A program made the translations under genes and the position numbers. This document shows, piece after piece, positions 18,057 through 26,050 of a DNA stretch of 64,000 bases. Source of the stretch: Campylobacter showae. GTDB taxonomy: Bacteria > Campylobacterota > Campylobacteria > Campylobacterales > Campylobacteraceae. The stretch covers positions 1,178,001-1,242,000 of the forward strand of contig NZ_LR535679.1 in the NCBI RefSeq assembly GCF_900699785.1, written 5' to 3'. Numbering within the stretch: the first letter of the stretch is position 1; the number at the start of each line of letters is the position of its first letter. The notes under the pieces were generated by a model. It searched no databases. It had not been told where the DNA came from and saw only the letters and a list, made by a program, of their open reading frames with translations.

Positions 18057-18545
18057 ATGTCCGAGCAAATTTTCGAGAAACTAAAAGAGCTGCTAAGCAC
18101 GCAAAATGCGGACTTTCGCGCGGTATCTCACGCTAGCGCCAAAACCTCGGCCGAGGTCGCCGTAGCGCGCGGAACGGAGCTAGGGCAAGGGGCTAAGGCG
18201 CTCGTTTGCGTCGTAAAAGGCGGCGGCGCCAAACGATATGTTTTGGCCGTGCTGCCGGCGGATTACAAGGCCGATTTGCAGCTCATCGCACAGGAGCTTG
18301 GCGGCACGAGAGCTAGCCTAGCAAGCCCTGACGAGGCTATGCGACTCACCGACTGCGTCTTTGGTAGCGTTCCGGCGTTTAGCTTTCACGAGGAGCTAGA
18401 GCTGATCGCTGATCCGAGCTTGCTTGCGCGCTATGCTGAGCTTGCTTTTAACGCAGGCTTGCTAGATCGCTCTATCATTTTAAACACGAAAGACTACGAG
18501 CGTATCGCGCGGCCGAGATTGGTCAAATTTGCAACGACGAATTGA
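18057..18545 (+). CDS. YbaK/EbsC-family aminoacyl-tRNA deacylase
   Basis: A 162-residue protein of the YbaK/ProX fold, whose members hydrolyse mischarged tRNAs (for example Cys- or Ala-tRNAPro). Family traits are the SHASAKTSAEVAVARG start, GQGAKALVCVVKGG with the conserved Lys, and the late GSVPAFSFHEELELIADPSL segment. It is the free-standing form, not fused to a synthetase. The next gene starts 26 bp downstream, where the base composition drops and the accessory region begins. Confidence 0.88.
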   Translation: MSEQIFEKLKELLSTQNADFRAVSHASAKTSAEVAVARGTELGQGAKALVCVVKGGGAKRYVLAVLPADYKADLQLIAQELGGTRASLASPDEAMRLTDCVFGSVPAFSFHEELELIADPSLLARYAELAFNAGLLDRSIILNTKDYERIARPRLVKFATTN

Positions 18546-18571
18546 GAAATTTAGTCTAAAAAGTATGAAAT

Positions 18572-20344
18572 TTGATCAAAGAAATACAGCAAACAACGAT
18601 AACCAAAGATGATTTTTTGGGTATAAATTTGGACGAAATATTAAAAGGTACAAAATATTTTCATGATTACAGTTTTAAATTCGCAGACTTGTGCGAGGAA
18701 AATTTTACAAACGGGGATTTAAAAGTAAGTAAGGTATTTTATTTATTAAGGAACGCTTGCTCTATGACCTTAAAACCTAAAAGCACAAATGAGCCGTACG
18801 AAGCCGGGTGCATCGCGGGCGATTGCAGATCGGCGATATTAGAGGATTTTACCGAGCAAGATTTGGAATTTTTCGAGAGTATTTTGGATGAAATAACCGA
18901 TTGCAGGCTAAAATCAAGGATAGCAGATATTTTATGGATTTTAAAAAGCCCTAAAAATATCAAATTTTTAGAGATCGCCGTGAATGAATACTCAAAAATA
19001 TCTCTAGAGCCAAAGTCGCTAAATCAATTTAAGATAGATGCATTTGAAAGGGCTATCAGGCTATCGCGACTATCCGAAATCACAAAAAATCAATACGCCG
19101 AAATACTAAATAAAATTTTAGAATGTTTTAATAAGGCGGAGTCGACCGATCGATACTACTGCTTAAGGATGTCGTATTTATTGGATATTGCTAAGTTGGA
19201 CAAAAAACGGCAACCAAGCATAGCTGAAAAATTAGAAAAACTCGCCGATGCTTTTGCCAAAGAGGAAGAATTTATGGCGGCTATAGACTATTGTCAAGAG
19301 TCGCAAAAATGGTATAAGAAGCTCAAAAATAGCCGTAAAATAGCCGAAACTGCACTTAAAATGGCCAATATCTTAATAAAAAAGGCAAAAGTAAGCGACT
19401 CTATATCGTCAAAAATAGACCTAGAGCAAGCACTAAAAGAACTCAGAAGCATTCCTGCAAAAGATAGAAATGTGCTCGAAATTGATCAAAAAATAGACGA
19501 AATACGCAAGTTAATGGGGCAAAATAACCATGTTATTGGAAGCGAAATGAGCTTGATTGCTACCGATAAGATCGATATTTCGCATTATCAAAATAATGCA
19601 AAGCTAGCAGTAAAAGGCAAGCAACTATCTGAAGCGGTATTATGCCTAGCTAATATCACAGCAAATCCACTATATGAAGATATCAAAAAGTCATCCGAGA
19701 AGCTTTTAAAAAAGTATCTTTTTTCAAATCTTATTACTCAAATTTACGTAGATGCCGACGGAAGAAAACTACAACAAGTAACTACAAAAGATGACCGATT
19801 AAAACATGAAATGTACCAGCAATACCATATACATATCGAATTGGCGGTAGACGGCAGAATACTGCCCACATTTTGGCAAATTTTAGAGGAACATAGAGTG
19901 TCTATGCGTTTAATATATGATATTTGCAGAAATTCTAGCCTGGTTCCGGATAGCAGGACAGATATCTGGGCGCAAGGTTTATATTATGGCTTTGATAGAA
20001 ACTTTTTGATTTCAAGCCATTTGTTGATACCTCAGATAGAACATTTGGCGAGAATTTTACTACAAAAAGAAAAAATCCCTACGACTACTATCGATGAATA
20101 CGGCGTAGAATCGGAAAAAAGCATAAACTCGCTTTTACAAGAACCAAAAATATATGAATTGCTCGGGAGAGATTTGACGGAAGAACTAAAATTTCTACTA
20201 ACGGAGCCGATGGGGCTAAACTACAGAAATAAAATATGTCACGGGCTGGTCAGCGAATCCCCAAACAGTGTCGATATTTATATTTGGTGGCTTTGCCTTA
20301 AGCTAGTGGTTAATAATTGTGTTTTATTTAAGGATATTTACTAG
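18572..20344 (+). CDS. Large protein with C-terminal DUF4209/HEPN-like domain
   Basis: A 590-residue, mostly helical protein. Residues about 400-590 (ILPTFWQILEEHR, GLYYGFDRNFLISSHLL, LNYRNKICHGLVSE) look like a DUF4209 domain. RNKICH fits the R-X4-H active-site motif of HEPN ribonucleases. The N-terminal 370 residues are charged and TPR-like (MAAIDYCQESQKWYKK). The start is read as TTG at 18572, directly after an in-frame stop; no ATG is in frame nearby and the SD is weak. Its composition is more A+T-rich than its neighbours, suggesting transfer. An RNase-based defence role is inference only. Confidence 0.7.
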   Translation: MIKEIQQTTITKDDFLGINLDEILKGTKYFHDYSFKFADLCEENFTNGDLKVSKVFYLLRNACSMTLKPKSTNEPYEAGCIAGDCRSAILEDFTEQDLEFFESILDEITDCRLKSRIADILWILKSPKNIKFLEIAVNEYSKISLEPKSLNQFKIDAFERAIRLSRLSEITKNQYAEILNKILECFNKAESTDRYYCLRMSYLLDIAKLDKKRQPSIAEKLEKLADAFAKEEEFMAAIDYCQESQKWYKKLKNSRKIAETALKMANILIKKAKVSDSISSKIDLEQALKELRSIPAKDRNVLEIDQKIDEIRKLMGQNNHVIGSEMSLIATDKIDISHYQNNAKLAVKGKQLSEAVLCLANITANPLYEDIKKSSEKLLKKYLFSNLITQIYVDADGRKLQQVTTKDDRLKHEMYQQYHIHIELAVDGRILPTFWQILEEHRVSMRLIYDICRNSSLVPDSRTDIWAQGLYYGFDRNFLISSHLLIPQIEHLARILLQKEKIPTTTIDEYGVESEKSINSLLQEPKIYELLGRDLTEELKFLLTEPMGLNYRNKICHGLVSESPNSVDIYIWWLCLKLVVNNCVLFKDIY

Positions 20345-20465
20345 AATTTATTACTTTAACTGCAAATAATACACACAATAAAATCAAAAAAAGATATTCA
20401 AATTTACAAAAATACAACTAAAAGTTGAGGATACTAATATATTAGGAGTAAATACAGTGATTAAA

Positions 20466-20484
20466 TAGTGGCCGGGAGATAGGG
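20466..20484. repeat. att direct repeat, left copy
   Basis: Nineteen bases identical to the tRNA-Ser 3' end at 25928-25946. It lies in a 360-bp gene-free stretch after the HEPN-like gene and marks the distal edge of the island. Confidence 0.85.
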
Positions 20485-20704
20485 GCACCTAGAGTGTAAA
20501 AACATTTTTCATTACTACAAGTACCTAAAAATGGGATTTCTATAGTATTTTTAAGAGTATAAATTTTGACTCTTTCCGGATAAAAAGATGTAACACGTCT
20601 ACGCAACAAGTCTAGCACCATTAATTCCTTTCTCTCTGCGATATTTTATCTAAAATTTCGTCTAAAATTTTAGACGATTTTTCATTTATATTTATCGGCA
20701 ACCG
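20485..20704. other. Non-coding stretch inside the left island edge
   Basis: AT-rich, without a convincing gene. It holds an 18-bp perfect palindrome, CGTCTAAAATTTTAGACG (20659-20676), followed by ATTTTT. This could terminate plus-strand transcription coming from the HEPN-like gene, or bind a regulator. Confidence 0.5.
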
Positions 20705-20866
20705 TCAGACTATCGAGATACTTAGTCTTTTGCCTGACGCTGCCGTACTTTCAAGCGTGCTTAGCGTTAGCGAGTCGTTGTCCGGGTTTAGTAGTCTATC
20801 AAGAGCGACACGACTGGTTTTCATGAGCTTAGTCATCTTTGTTTTGGTTGTACATTCTGGTTTCAA
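20705..20866 (-). pseudogene. Truncated HigA-like (XRE) antitoxin
   Basis: The readable protein, about 54 residues, ends TKMTKLMKTSRVALDRLLNP and DNDSLTLSTLESTAASGKRLSI. This is the helix-turn-helix and C-terminus of small XRE antitoxins (HigA/HicB-partner type). Full members have about 35-40 more residues before this point, which are missing. A good SD (GGAGG) precedes a TTG near 20866, so the remnant could still be translated. No cognate toxin is adjacent. It lies 50 bp downstream of vapC on the same strand. Confidence 0.55.
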
Positions 20867-20917
20867 GTTAACCTCCGATATAACCAACAAAAGGCTTTAC
20901 ATTTACCGTATATTATA

Positions 20918-21325
20918 TCAAACGGTCCAATTTTCCATCCTAAGATCGCTTATATCTTTAAAATCTTTTTCGTTATTCGTAACCAAAACAAGATCATTAC
21001 TAAGCGCTACGGCGACAATCAGCATATCCATATCGCCTATTCTTCTGTTTTTATTTTTCATCTCAAGCCTTATTTTACCATAGCTTGCTACGCATTTACT
21101 CGTAAAATCCAAAACGCCGAAATTTGAGATAAAATCGCCCATGAGTCTTAAATTTAGCTCTTTTTGAGTGGAATTTTCTATACCGCAAAACATTTCGGCT
21201 ACCGCTATACTGGAAATAAAAATATCCTTTTTGCCATATCTAGTTAAATGGCTTAGTATATTTTGACTGTAAGGCTCGGTGCTAGAAATCAAGTAACTAC
21301 AAATATTAGTATCAAGCAAAAACAT
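20918..21325 (-). CDS. vapC: VapC-type PIN-domain toxin
   Basis: A 135-residue PIN ribonuclease. The acidic metal-binding residues are present: LLDTNICSYL at the N-terminus, AVAEMFCGIE in the middle, GDMDMLIVAVAL and VTNNEKDF towards the end. VapC toxins cut tRNA or rRNA when released from VapB. The ATG overlaps the vapB stop codon by one base (TAATG), the usual coupled arrangement. The gene appears intact, and may stabilise the island. Confidence 0.9.
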   Translation of the reverse strand: MFLLDTNICSYLISSTEPYSQNILSHLTRYGKKDIFISSIAVAEMFCGIENSTQKELNLRLMGDFISNFGVLDFTSKCVASYGKIRLEMKNKNRRIGDMDMLIVAVALSNDLVLVTNNEKDFKDISDLRMENWTV

Positions 21326-21576
21326 TATTTAAATCCGAAATTTCGCTCTTGCAGCAAGCTTTGCTCGGCTCTTTCAAATTTAACCCCAGCATCTTTCAAC
21401 TCATTCAAAGTCCTAAACAGTCCGCTCCATTCATCATCTTTAACCGGGGTTAAAACCACTTCGTTATTATCAAAACTCTTTAGTATAAACTCTTTGACGT
21501 TGTCTAAATTTAGGCTTTTTGGAAGCCTTAGTGCCAAAGAATTACCACTTTTGAATACTTTTAATCTAGCCTGCAT
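21325..21576 (-). CDS. vapB: VapB-type antitoxin (AbrB/MazE fold)
   Basis: An 83-residue antitoxin starting MQARLKVFKSGNSLALRLPK, the swapped-hairpin AbrB DNA-binding domain. The C-terminal part (DEWSGLFRTLNELKDAGVKF) would wrap the VapC toxin. The frame is open 15 codons further upstream to 21621, but the conserved domain begins at the ATG at 21576. It is co-transcribed with vapC and probably autoregulates their promoter. Confidence 0.85.
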   Translation of the reverse strand: MQARLKVFKSGNSLALRLPKSLNLDNVKEFILKSFDNNEVVLTPVKDDEWSGLFRTLNELKDAGVKFERAEQSLLQERNFGFK

Positions 21577-21668
21577 TATTACAACTTCTCGTATATATTT
21601 TTCTAAGTATATACTGAACAAGATAAAAATATTCTTAGATTTTACTTGTTTATAGTGTCGACATTACA

Positions 21669-21812
21669 ATGCATTTTGATAAATCTTATGCAAAAGGTAA
21701 AAAAGCGAGAATGGGTAAAAATATGGAGCAAATAGCGTTAAGAGCTTTTTTGTATAGGTATGGGCGTAAGGTAAAAAATGGGAACCCAAAATGCACAATT
21801 TGCAAAATTTAG
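21669..21812 (+). CDS. Possible 47-residue small protein
   Basis: A basic frame beginning MHFDKSYAKGKKARMGKNM and ending CTICKI in the spacer upstream of vapB. There is no strong ribosome-binding site and I recognise no family, so it may be chance or a fragment of a larger gene. The rest of 21622-21871 shows no other gene. Confidence 0.2.
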   Translation: MHFDKSYAKGKKARMGKNMEQIALRAFLYRYGRKVKNGNPKCTICKI

Positions 21813-21871
21813 GCATTTTTTAGCATTTTGAAATCCAAACTTCAATTTGCTTCAAAAACTTCAAAGCCCCT

Positions 21872-21985
21872 TTAAATCACGCCTTTTATGATATGCACTA
21901 CGACGTGCCCCATGATACTACAATTTTCTAAATTCTTGCCGTCGATTACGATAGGCTTGTATTTTTTGTTATCCAAAAATAGTGT
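21872..21985 (-). pseudogene. Fragment resembling the C-terminus of an S24 peptidase/repressor
   Basis: About 38 codons without a start, readable as ITLFLDNKKYKPIVIDG, then NCSIMGHVVVHIIKGVI and a stop. The pattern (strand, NxxYxPI, short linker, hydrophobic GxVV strand) resembles the last strands of LexA/CI-type S24 peptidases found in phage repressors. The upstream part is gone, replaced by a CdiA remnant. The identification is tentative. Confidence 0.3.
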
Positions 21986-22059
21986 TATGATTCACGTCAT
22001 CCTCCCCCGCAGTTTAAACTTATACGTTGTTACTTATTGCGCCGCCGGCGTTTGCAGTG

Positions 22060-22204
22060 TTGATGAAGCTGTCTATTATAAGTATCTGCACTTGTAGTTA
22101 TTTTATATCCTGTGTTTGCTCCTTTATCCCCATTAGCTATACCAGCTATTATGCCTATTAGCCCAGATGCTAGTAGGCGTTTGTTGTTATAGGCTTCTAT
22201 CTCT
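22060..22204 (-). pseudogene. Remnant duplicate of the CdiA pretoxin segment
   Basis: About 145 bp that closely match 24266-24414. In the minus frame it reads EIEAYNNKRLLASGLIGIIA, then GANTGYKITTSADTYNRQLH, homologous to the larger CdiA fragment. It has a 3-bp deletion, a stop just upstream and a different tail. It is a leftover of an earlier toxin cassette or of recombination between cassettes. The next 110 bp (22205-22318) hold only scrambled similarity. Confidence 0.75.
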
Positions 22205-22318
22205 GCTATTTGTTAAATAATTACTAGAGTTATATGTTTTTCGGTTTATGAGTTAAGGCTATACAACAACATCCGCTATAAGATTATTAACCGTGATAGT
22301 CATTTTTCATTCGATTTC

Positions 22319-22645
22319 CTAAAAAGACAAAGCCCAAGCTCGTCTTTCTTTGCAAAATTCCTTACCGGACAATATAACCCAGTCTAAAACTCTCTCTGGC
22401 TTGTCGTCTTTGTTGGTTAGATAGCCATAAATACATCTTGGATCATCCCCCTTAAATTTATAGATGTATCTGTTTTCATCATATATTTCTCTACGTTCAT
22501 GAAAATTCAATACCATAATATGATTAGTGGGGATTAGAAAAATATTTCTGTTGTTTTTAAACACTTCATAACTTGGCTCGCCTATATAGCAGCCACCAAA
22601 TCCGATTATAGTGACTGCAAATAATATAAATTTTATAAATTTCAT
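22319..22645 (-). CDS. Small lipoprotein, orphan immunity candidate
   Basis: A 108-residue protein with a lipoprotein signal (MKFIKFILFAVTIIGFGGC, Cys19 in a GFGGC lipobox). The mature part has FLIPTNHIMVLNFHERREIYD and several aromatic, charged stretches. I recognise no family. It lies between the two CdiA remnants, where displaced immunity genes usually accumulate, which suggests but does not prove an immunity role. The frame appears intact. Confidence 0.5.
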   Translation of the reverse strand: MKFIKFILFAVTIIGFGGCYIGEPSYEVFKNNRNIFLIPTNHIMVLNFHERREIYDENRYIYKFKGDDPRCIYGYLTNKDDKPERVLDWVILSGKEFCKERRAWALSF

Positions 22646-22828
22646 CTGTTCTCTTTCGCTTTGTTTAAAACTTCTTTTCTAGCATCTTAGCTTACTTTTC
22701 TAATATCTTTATAAATTTGCATATCCGACAAATGTCTCCATATCAATATAATACTACGATGCGCCTATCGCATCTAATTATCTTTTAGTTTTTCGCTTTT
22801 TATTTCTAGGATTGACCTAAACAGCGGC

Positions 22829-23173
22829 TTACTCTTTGGCTTTGGTCTTGTTTTCAAAGTGTGTGTTGTAGCATTTTGGTAGCTCTTGTCTGCACTCTTC
22901 GCAGGTAGTTTCACCTATATGATAGAATTTCATGCAGTCAGGGCACCACATGCCCTCTAGCCTTTGCACTACCTCTGGCTCTTTTCTAAATGCCATCCAA
23001 AAGCAATAAATACCTAACAACAAAAAACCAAGTGCTGGAAACAGATACAAATTGCCAGCATCGTCAAATTTAAAGAATTTCTCCCCAACTTTCACGTTTT
23101 TATGTATTAGCATAGAGATGCAATCAAGCAAGCACATAACCCCTATAAAAAAGCTACCTATGCGATTAAACAT
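22829..23173 (-). CDS. Membrane protein with C-terminal zinc ribbon
   Basis: A 114-residue protein with two hydrophobic segments (residues about 5-23 and 44-62) and a cytosolic-looking tail with CPDC and CEEC, spaced like a treble-clef zinc ribbon, plus another Cys (LPKC). Family unknown to me. Its position in the toxin/immunity array makes it another orphan-immunity or accessory candidate. The start ATG is 53 bp downstream of the stop of the Imm40-like gene. Confidence 0.5.
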   Translation of the reverse strand: MFNRIGSFFIGVMCLLDCISMLIHKNVKVGEKFFKFDDAGNLYLFPALGFLLLGIYCFWMAFRKEPEVVQRLEGMWCPDCMKFYHIGETTCEECRQELPKCYNTHFENKTKAKE

Positions 23174-23226
23174 CTATTTATCTTGTTTTGACTGTATATG
23201 ATTTATAAACTCAGCAATATTATTTC

Positions 23227-23544
23227 CTACAACATACCAGATGTATATATAGTGTAAAAGCAGTCTTTATCTATATTATGATATTTTTCTATGTAATCAA
23301 TTGCCTTTTTAGCAGAATACTCATGTAGATCATATGTATATTCCTGAGAATTAAAACTCCAATTGTCATAAGTATATTCAGCTGCTTGCCCATCATACTT
23401 TATAACATCACCACCGACGATAACTTGTCCCTTGGCTTTCAATACCGCAATCTTCTTTATAGCATTTTCGTAGTCGTAAGCAATTTCACATATATTGCGA
23501 AAAAAGAATTCCTCTATTCTTACTACGTCATTTACTAAATTCAT
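23227..23544 (-). CDS. Immunity protein, Imm40-like
   Basis: A 105-residue acidic protein. The central VIVGGDVIKYDG followed by YTYDNWSFN, then a helix SAKKAIDYIEKYHN, resembles the Imm40 group of polymorphic-toxin immunity proteins, whose members share a GGDV strand and a YDNW motif. It starts 1 bp after the stop of the toxin-domain frame, as expected for a cognate immunity gene. The frame is intact although the toxin carrier upstream is broken. Assignment is by remembered motif; a profile search would decide. Confidence 0.6.
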   Translation of the reverse strand: MNLVNDVVRIEEFFFRNICEIAYDYENAIKKIAVLKAKGQVIVGGDVIKYDGQAAEYTYDNWSFNSQEYTYDLHEYSAKKAIDYIEKYHNIDKDCFYTIYTSGML

Positions 23545-23545
23545 A

Positions 23546-24655
23546 CTATTTTTCCTTTATTTTAAAAAATCTATGATTAACTGTATTATCAGGCTCTATT
23601 ATATACTCAAACACTCCATCGTGATTTTTGTAGCCACCTTGAATTTCAATCTTTACTCTCTTAATCCCATCCTTACCAATAATTTCCGTTTTTTTGCCAT
23701 ATTTAGCAAAAGAATCTACTGCATTTGGAAACGAATGAAAGTAATCACTTTTGTTTGACATTTGGGTCAAAACTTTTTTGTGTAACTTATATTTTCTAAT
23801 GGGTTTTTTAGCGCAGTATTTTTAAAAAGGCCAAATGCGCTTTTTGAAAAAATAGGCGCTGGCAAGGATGATAAGCTTCCATCCTCTAGCCCCACACTCT
23901 TATCAGGCGTATAACCGCTGTTATTATACTGCTCTTTTGTGGCAGTAAAGTAATCTTGCTTAGTAAATTCCTCTTTATATATATCTCTAAAAGATTTTTA
24001 TTTAGAATTTACTAGCAGATATGCTTTGGCGTTATTTATGTCTCCTCGATTAAATTTATAAAATTTATCGTTGTAGTTTATTATACTTATTTCATCATTT
24101 TCATCTCTTACTTCAAAATTTCTCTTTTGAAGCAAAATCATTATATGAACCTTTATCTACTAGCGCACTAGCAGCGGCATATAAGATTTTAACAGCCTGC
24201 TCTTTAGAGATATTGTTTTTAGCAGCATAATCATCTGCCATAGAGTATATAAAGTCTATCCCTCTTTGATGAAGCTGCCTATTATAAGTATCTGCACTTG
24301 TGGTTATTTTATATCCTGCGTTTGCTCCTTTATCTCCATTAGCTATACCTCCAGCTATTATGCCTATTAGCTGGGATGCTAATAGGCGTTTGTTGTTATA
24401 AGCTTCTATCTCTTTAGTGCTCATATTTGATGTATCTTTATATAAGATAGAAGATAGTGCTTCATTTACAGCTCCACTTAATGCACCAGCTGCAACGTTT
24501 TCATGAGATAGTTTTGCCGAGAGAGCTCCTACGGCCGAGTGTAAGGCTATCTTGCCTAGACCTGATTCTTTAAATAATAAGTTAGAGTTTATATTTGCTT
24601 CATTGCTTAACCGCGCAAAACAGAGGTAGCGTCCGCAAAGCCGTTTTCTAAGCAA
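23546..24655 (-). pseudogene. CdiA-type contact-toxin C-terminal fragment, frameshifted
   Basis: Three minus-strand frames together make the end of a two-partner-secreted CdiA/haemagglutinin. About 24630-24113 is the pretoxin region (LGKIALHSAVGALSAKLSH, LLASQLIGIIAGGIANGDKG). A frameshift near 24120 leads to FEVRDENDEISIINYNDKF, a stop at about 24001, then SFRDIYKEEFTKQDYFTATK. A second shift in an A-run near 23765 leads to the toxin domain (VLTQMSNKSDYFHSFPNAVD, ending INHRFF-like NHRFFKI). The N-terminal secretion part is absent; sequence upstream of about 24610 is integrase. The last 74 codons (23546-23770) remain open from a TTG. Confidence 0.75.
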
Positions 24656-25773
24656 TAATTTTTGATAGAGGATGCGAAATTTGCCCTTAGTCTATGAAAG
24701 CTTACGTTGAAGTCAGGTGAAACGGAATGAATATGTTTGTTAAGCCTTTTTCCAAGATAATTGCAACCCATTTTGCCTCTTTTTATTTTCGTTAGCCACT
24801 TCATATCGCTTAGGCGATATATATTTTATGTATCGACAGCTCTCTAAATTTAACGTCTCCGCCTTTTTGCTTGGTGGTTTGAACTTTGATAAATTTAATG
24901 CCGTCTCGCTCGCTTACGCTAATTTCATTTAAGCTCCAAATTTAGCTAAGCCCAAGTCCAGTGTGCAAGGCAAACGCCATATAATCTTTAAGCTCTTTTT
25001 TATCCGTCTTAAAAATTTTAACGAGTTCCTCCATGCTAAAATTATCCTTCGGCGATTTTTGATCTTTGGAAAATTTTAAACGAGCTTAAAAGCTTAAGCG
25101 GGTTTTGAGATATAAGGCCTATTTTGATAGTATAGTCAAACATTCTACTTGCGTAGCACGTGTAGCTATTGATGGTCTTTTTGTTAAGCTTTTTATTATT
25201 TAAGAGATGTAATTGAAAATCCTCGCAGTCTTGGTAGGAAATTTGACCCAATGTCTTACGCCTAAAATAAACGTTAAGCGTCCTAGCTACTCTTTGATAG
25301 TATCCGCTGTTTTTGCTATTTGACTTCTTGCTTTCGTTTTGAGCGTATCTGGATGCTATATCCGTAAATTTTATTGATTTTTGTGTTTTCTTTGGCCTAT
25401 CGTTTTCTTGACATTCTTTTCTATCGACCAACATATCATTGTCGGCTTCGACAATCCCATAAATACCCGATATAACTTTTTCAAATATTTCTTTATATTC
25501 GGTCGTTGATAGTCGATGCGATTTATTTTTAATATTTTTCTGAATGTTGCGTATCTTGTATCTTAACGGTAAATCTATAAAATTCTTGGTTTGAGCAGGA
25601 TCGCGTCTATTATCGGCTTCATTTTTTATTTTTAAAGCGATGGCTTTGGCTTCAAACTCATTGTCTGTAAACAAACAATACTTGACAGTGATAGTCTTAT
25701 CGTCTTTTAATGCTTTATCAAAATAGTAGTAACTTGGTCTATTTTTGATCTTGGTTATTAACTTAGAAGTCAT
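24607..25773 (-). pseudogene. Tyrosine recombinase (island integrase), broken
   Basis: The 5' part (25773-25042, 243 residues) has the N-terminal and core-binding domains (YYQRVARTLNVYFRRKTLGQ). A frameshift near 25060 moves the reading to EELVKIFKTDKKELKDYMAF, then HTGLGLS-stop-IWSL, where the family has TGLRxSE: the catalytic Arg is Gly and the Glu codon is TAA. A further stop and shift precede FHRLRANFASSI (24804-24607), the HxLR box. The sequence then runs into the CdiA fragment, so the catalytic Tyr is lost. It lies 158 bp from tRNA-Ser, as expected for the island's own integrase. Confidence 0.85.
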
Positions 25774-25927
25774 TGCAGACTCCTAATCTAATAAGCAAAC
25801 GATGAAACAGAAACCCAAATTTGGTGTAACAAAATAAAATCGTCCGAAATTTGAGACGAAAATATGATGATATAAGCTGCTTAAAAATGCTGAAGTACAG
25901 GTATTTAAAGATATATTTTAATAGTGG

Positions 25928-25946
25928 TAGTGGCCGGGAGATAGGG
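25928..25946. repeat. att direct repeat, right copy (tRNA-Ser 3' end)
   Basis: TAGTGGCCGGGAGATAGGG overlaps the acceptor and T-arm end of the tRNA-Ser gene. It is identical over 19 bp to 20466-20484. Confidence 0.85.
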
Positions 25947-26020
25947 ATTCGAACCCCAGGAGGCTTTCACACCTCAACGGTTTTCAAGACCGCCGCTTTC
26001 GACCGCTCAGCCATCTCCCG
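25931..26020 (-). tRNA. tRNA-Ser(UGA)
   Basis: A 90-nt class II tRNA with a long variable arm. The anticodon loop CTTGAAA gives anticodon UGA. The 7-bp acceptor CGGGAGA pairs with TCTCCCG; G73 and CCA are encoded. The T-loop GGTTCGAATCC is standard. Its 3' end is the island attachment site and remains complete. Confidence 0.96.
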
Positions 26021-26050
26021 TAAAAGTATTTCGGCTAATTATAGCCAAAT

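Larger units (their letters stand above)
20466..25946. mobile_element. Genomic island at tRNA-Ser(UGA), decayed
   Basis: The 19-bp sequence TAGTGGCCGGGAGATAGGG occurs at 20466-20484 and at 25928-25946, where it is the 3' end of the tRNA-Ser gene including CCA. This is the usual footprint of integrase-mediated insertion into a tRNA. A broken tyrosine recombinase gene lies next to the tRNA end, in the expected orientation. Between the repeats are VapBC, a truncated HigA-like gene, CdiA-type toxin fragments, an immunity gene and orphan small genes. The integrase is inactivated, so the island is probably fixed. Confidence 0.8.

Noticed and set aside
18565..18612. ATG at 18565 as the start of the HEPN-like gene
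   Set aside because: It is in another frame and stops after 15 codons; the large frame can only start at TTG 18572 or further inside.
20345..25930. CRISPR array or insertion sequence in the accessory region
   Set aside because: No regularly spaced repeats and no transposase or IS end pairs were seen; the repeats present are one att pair and one duplicated CdiA segment.
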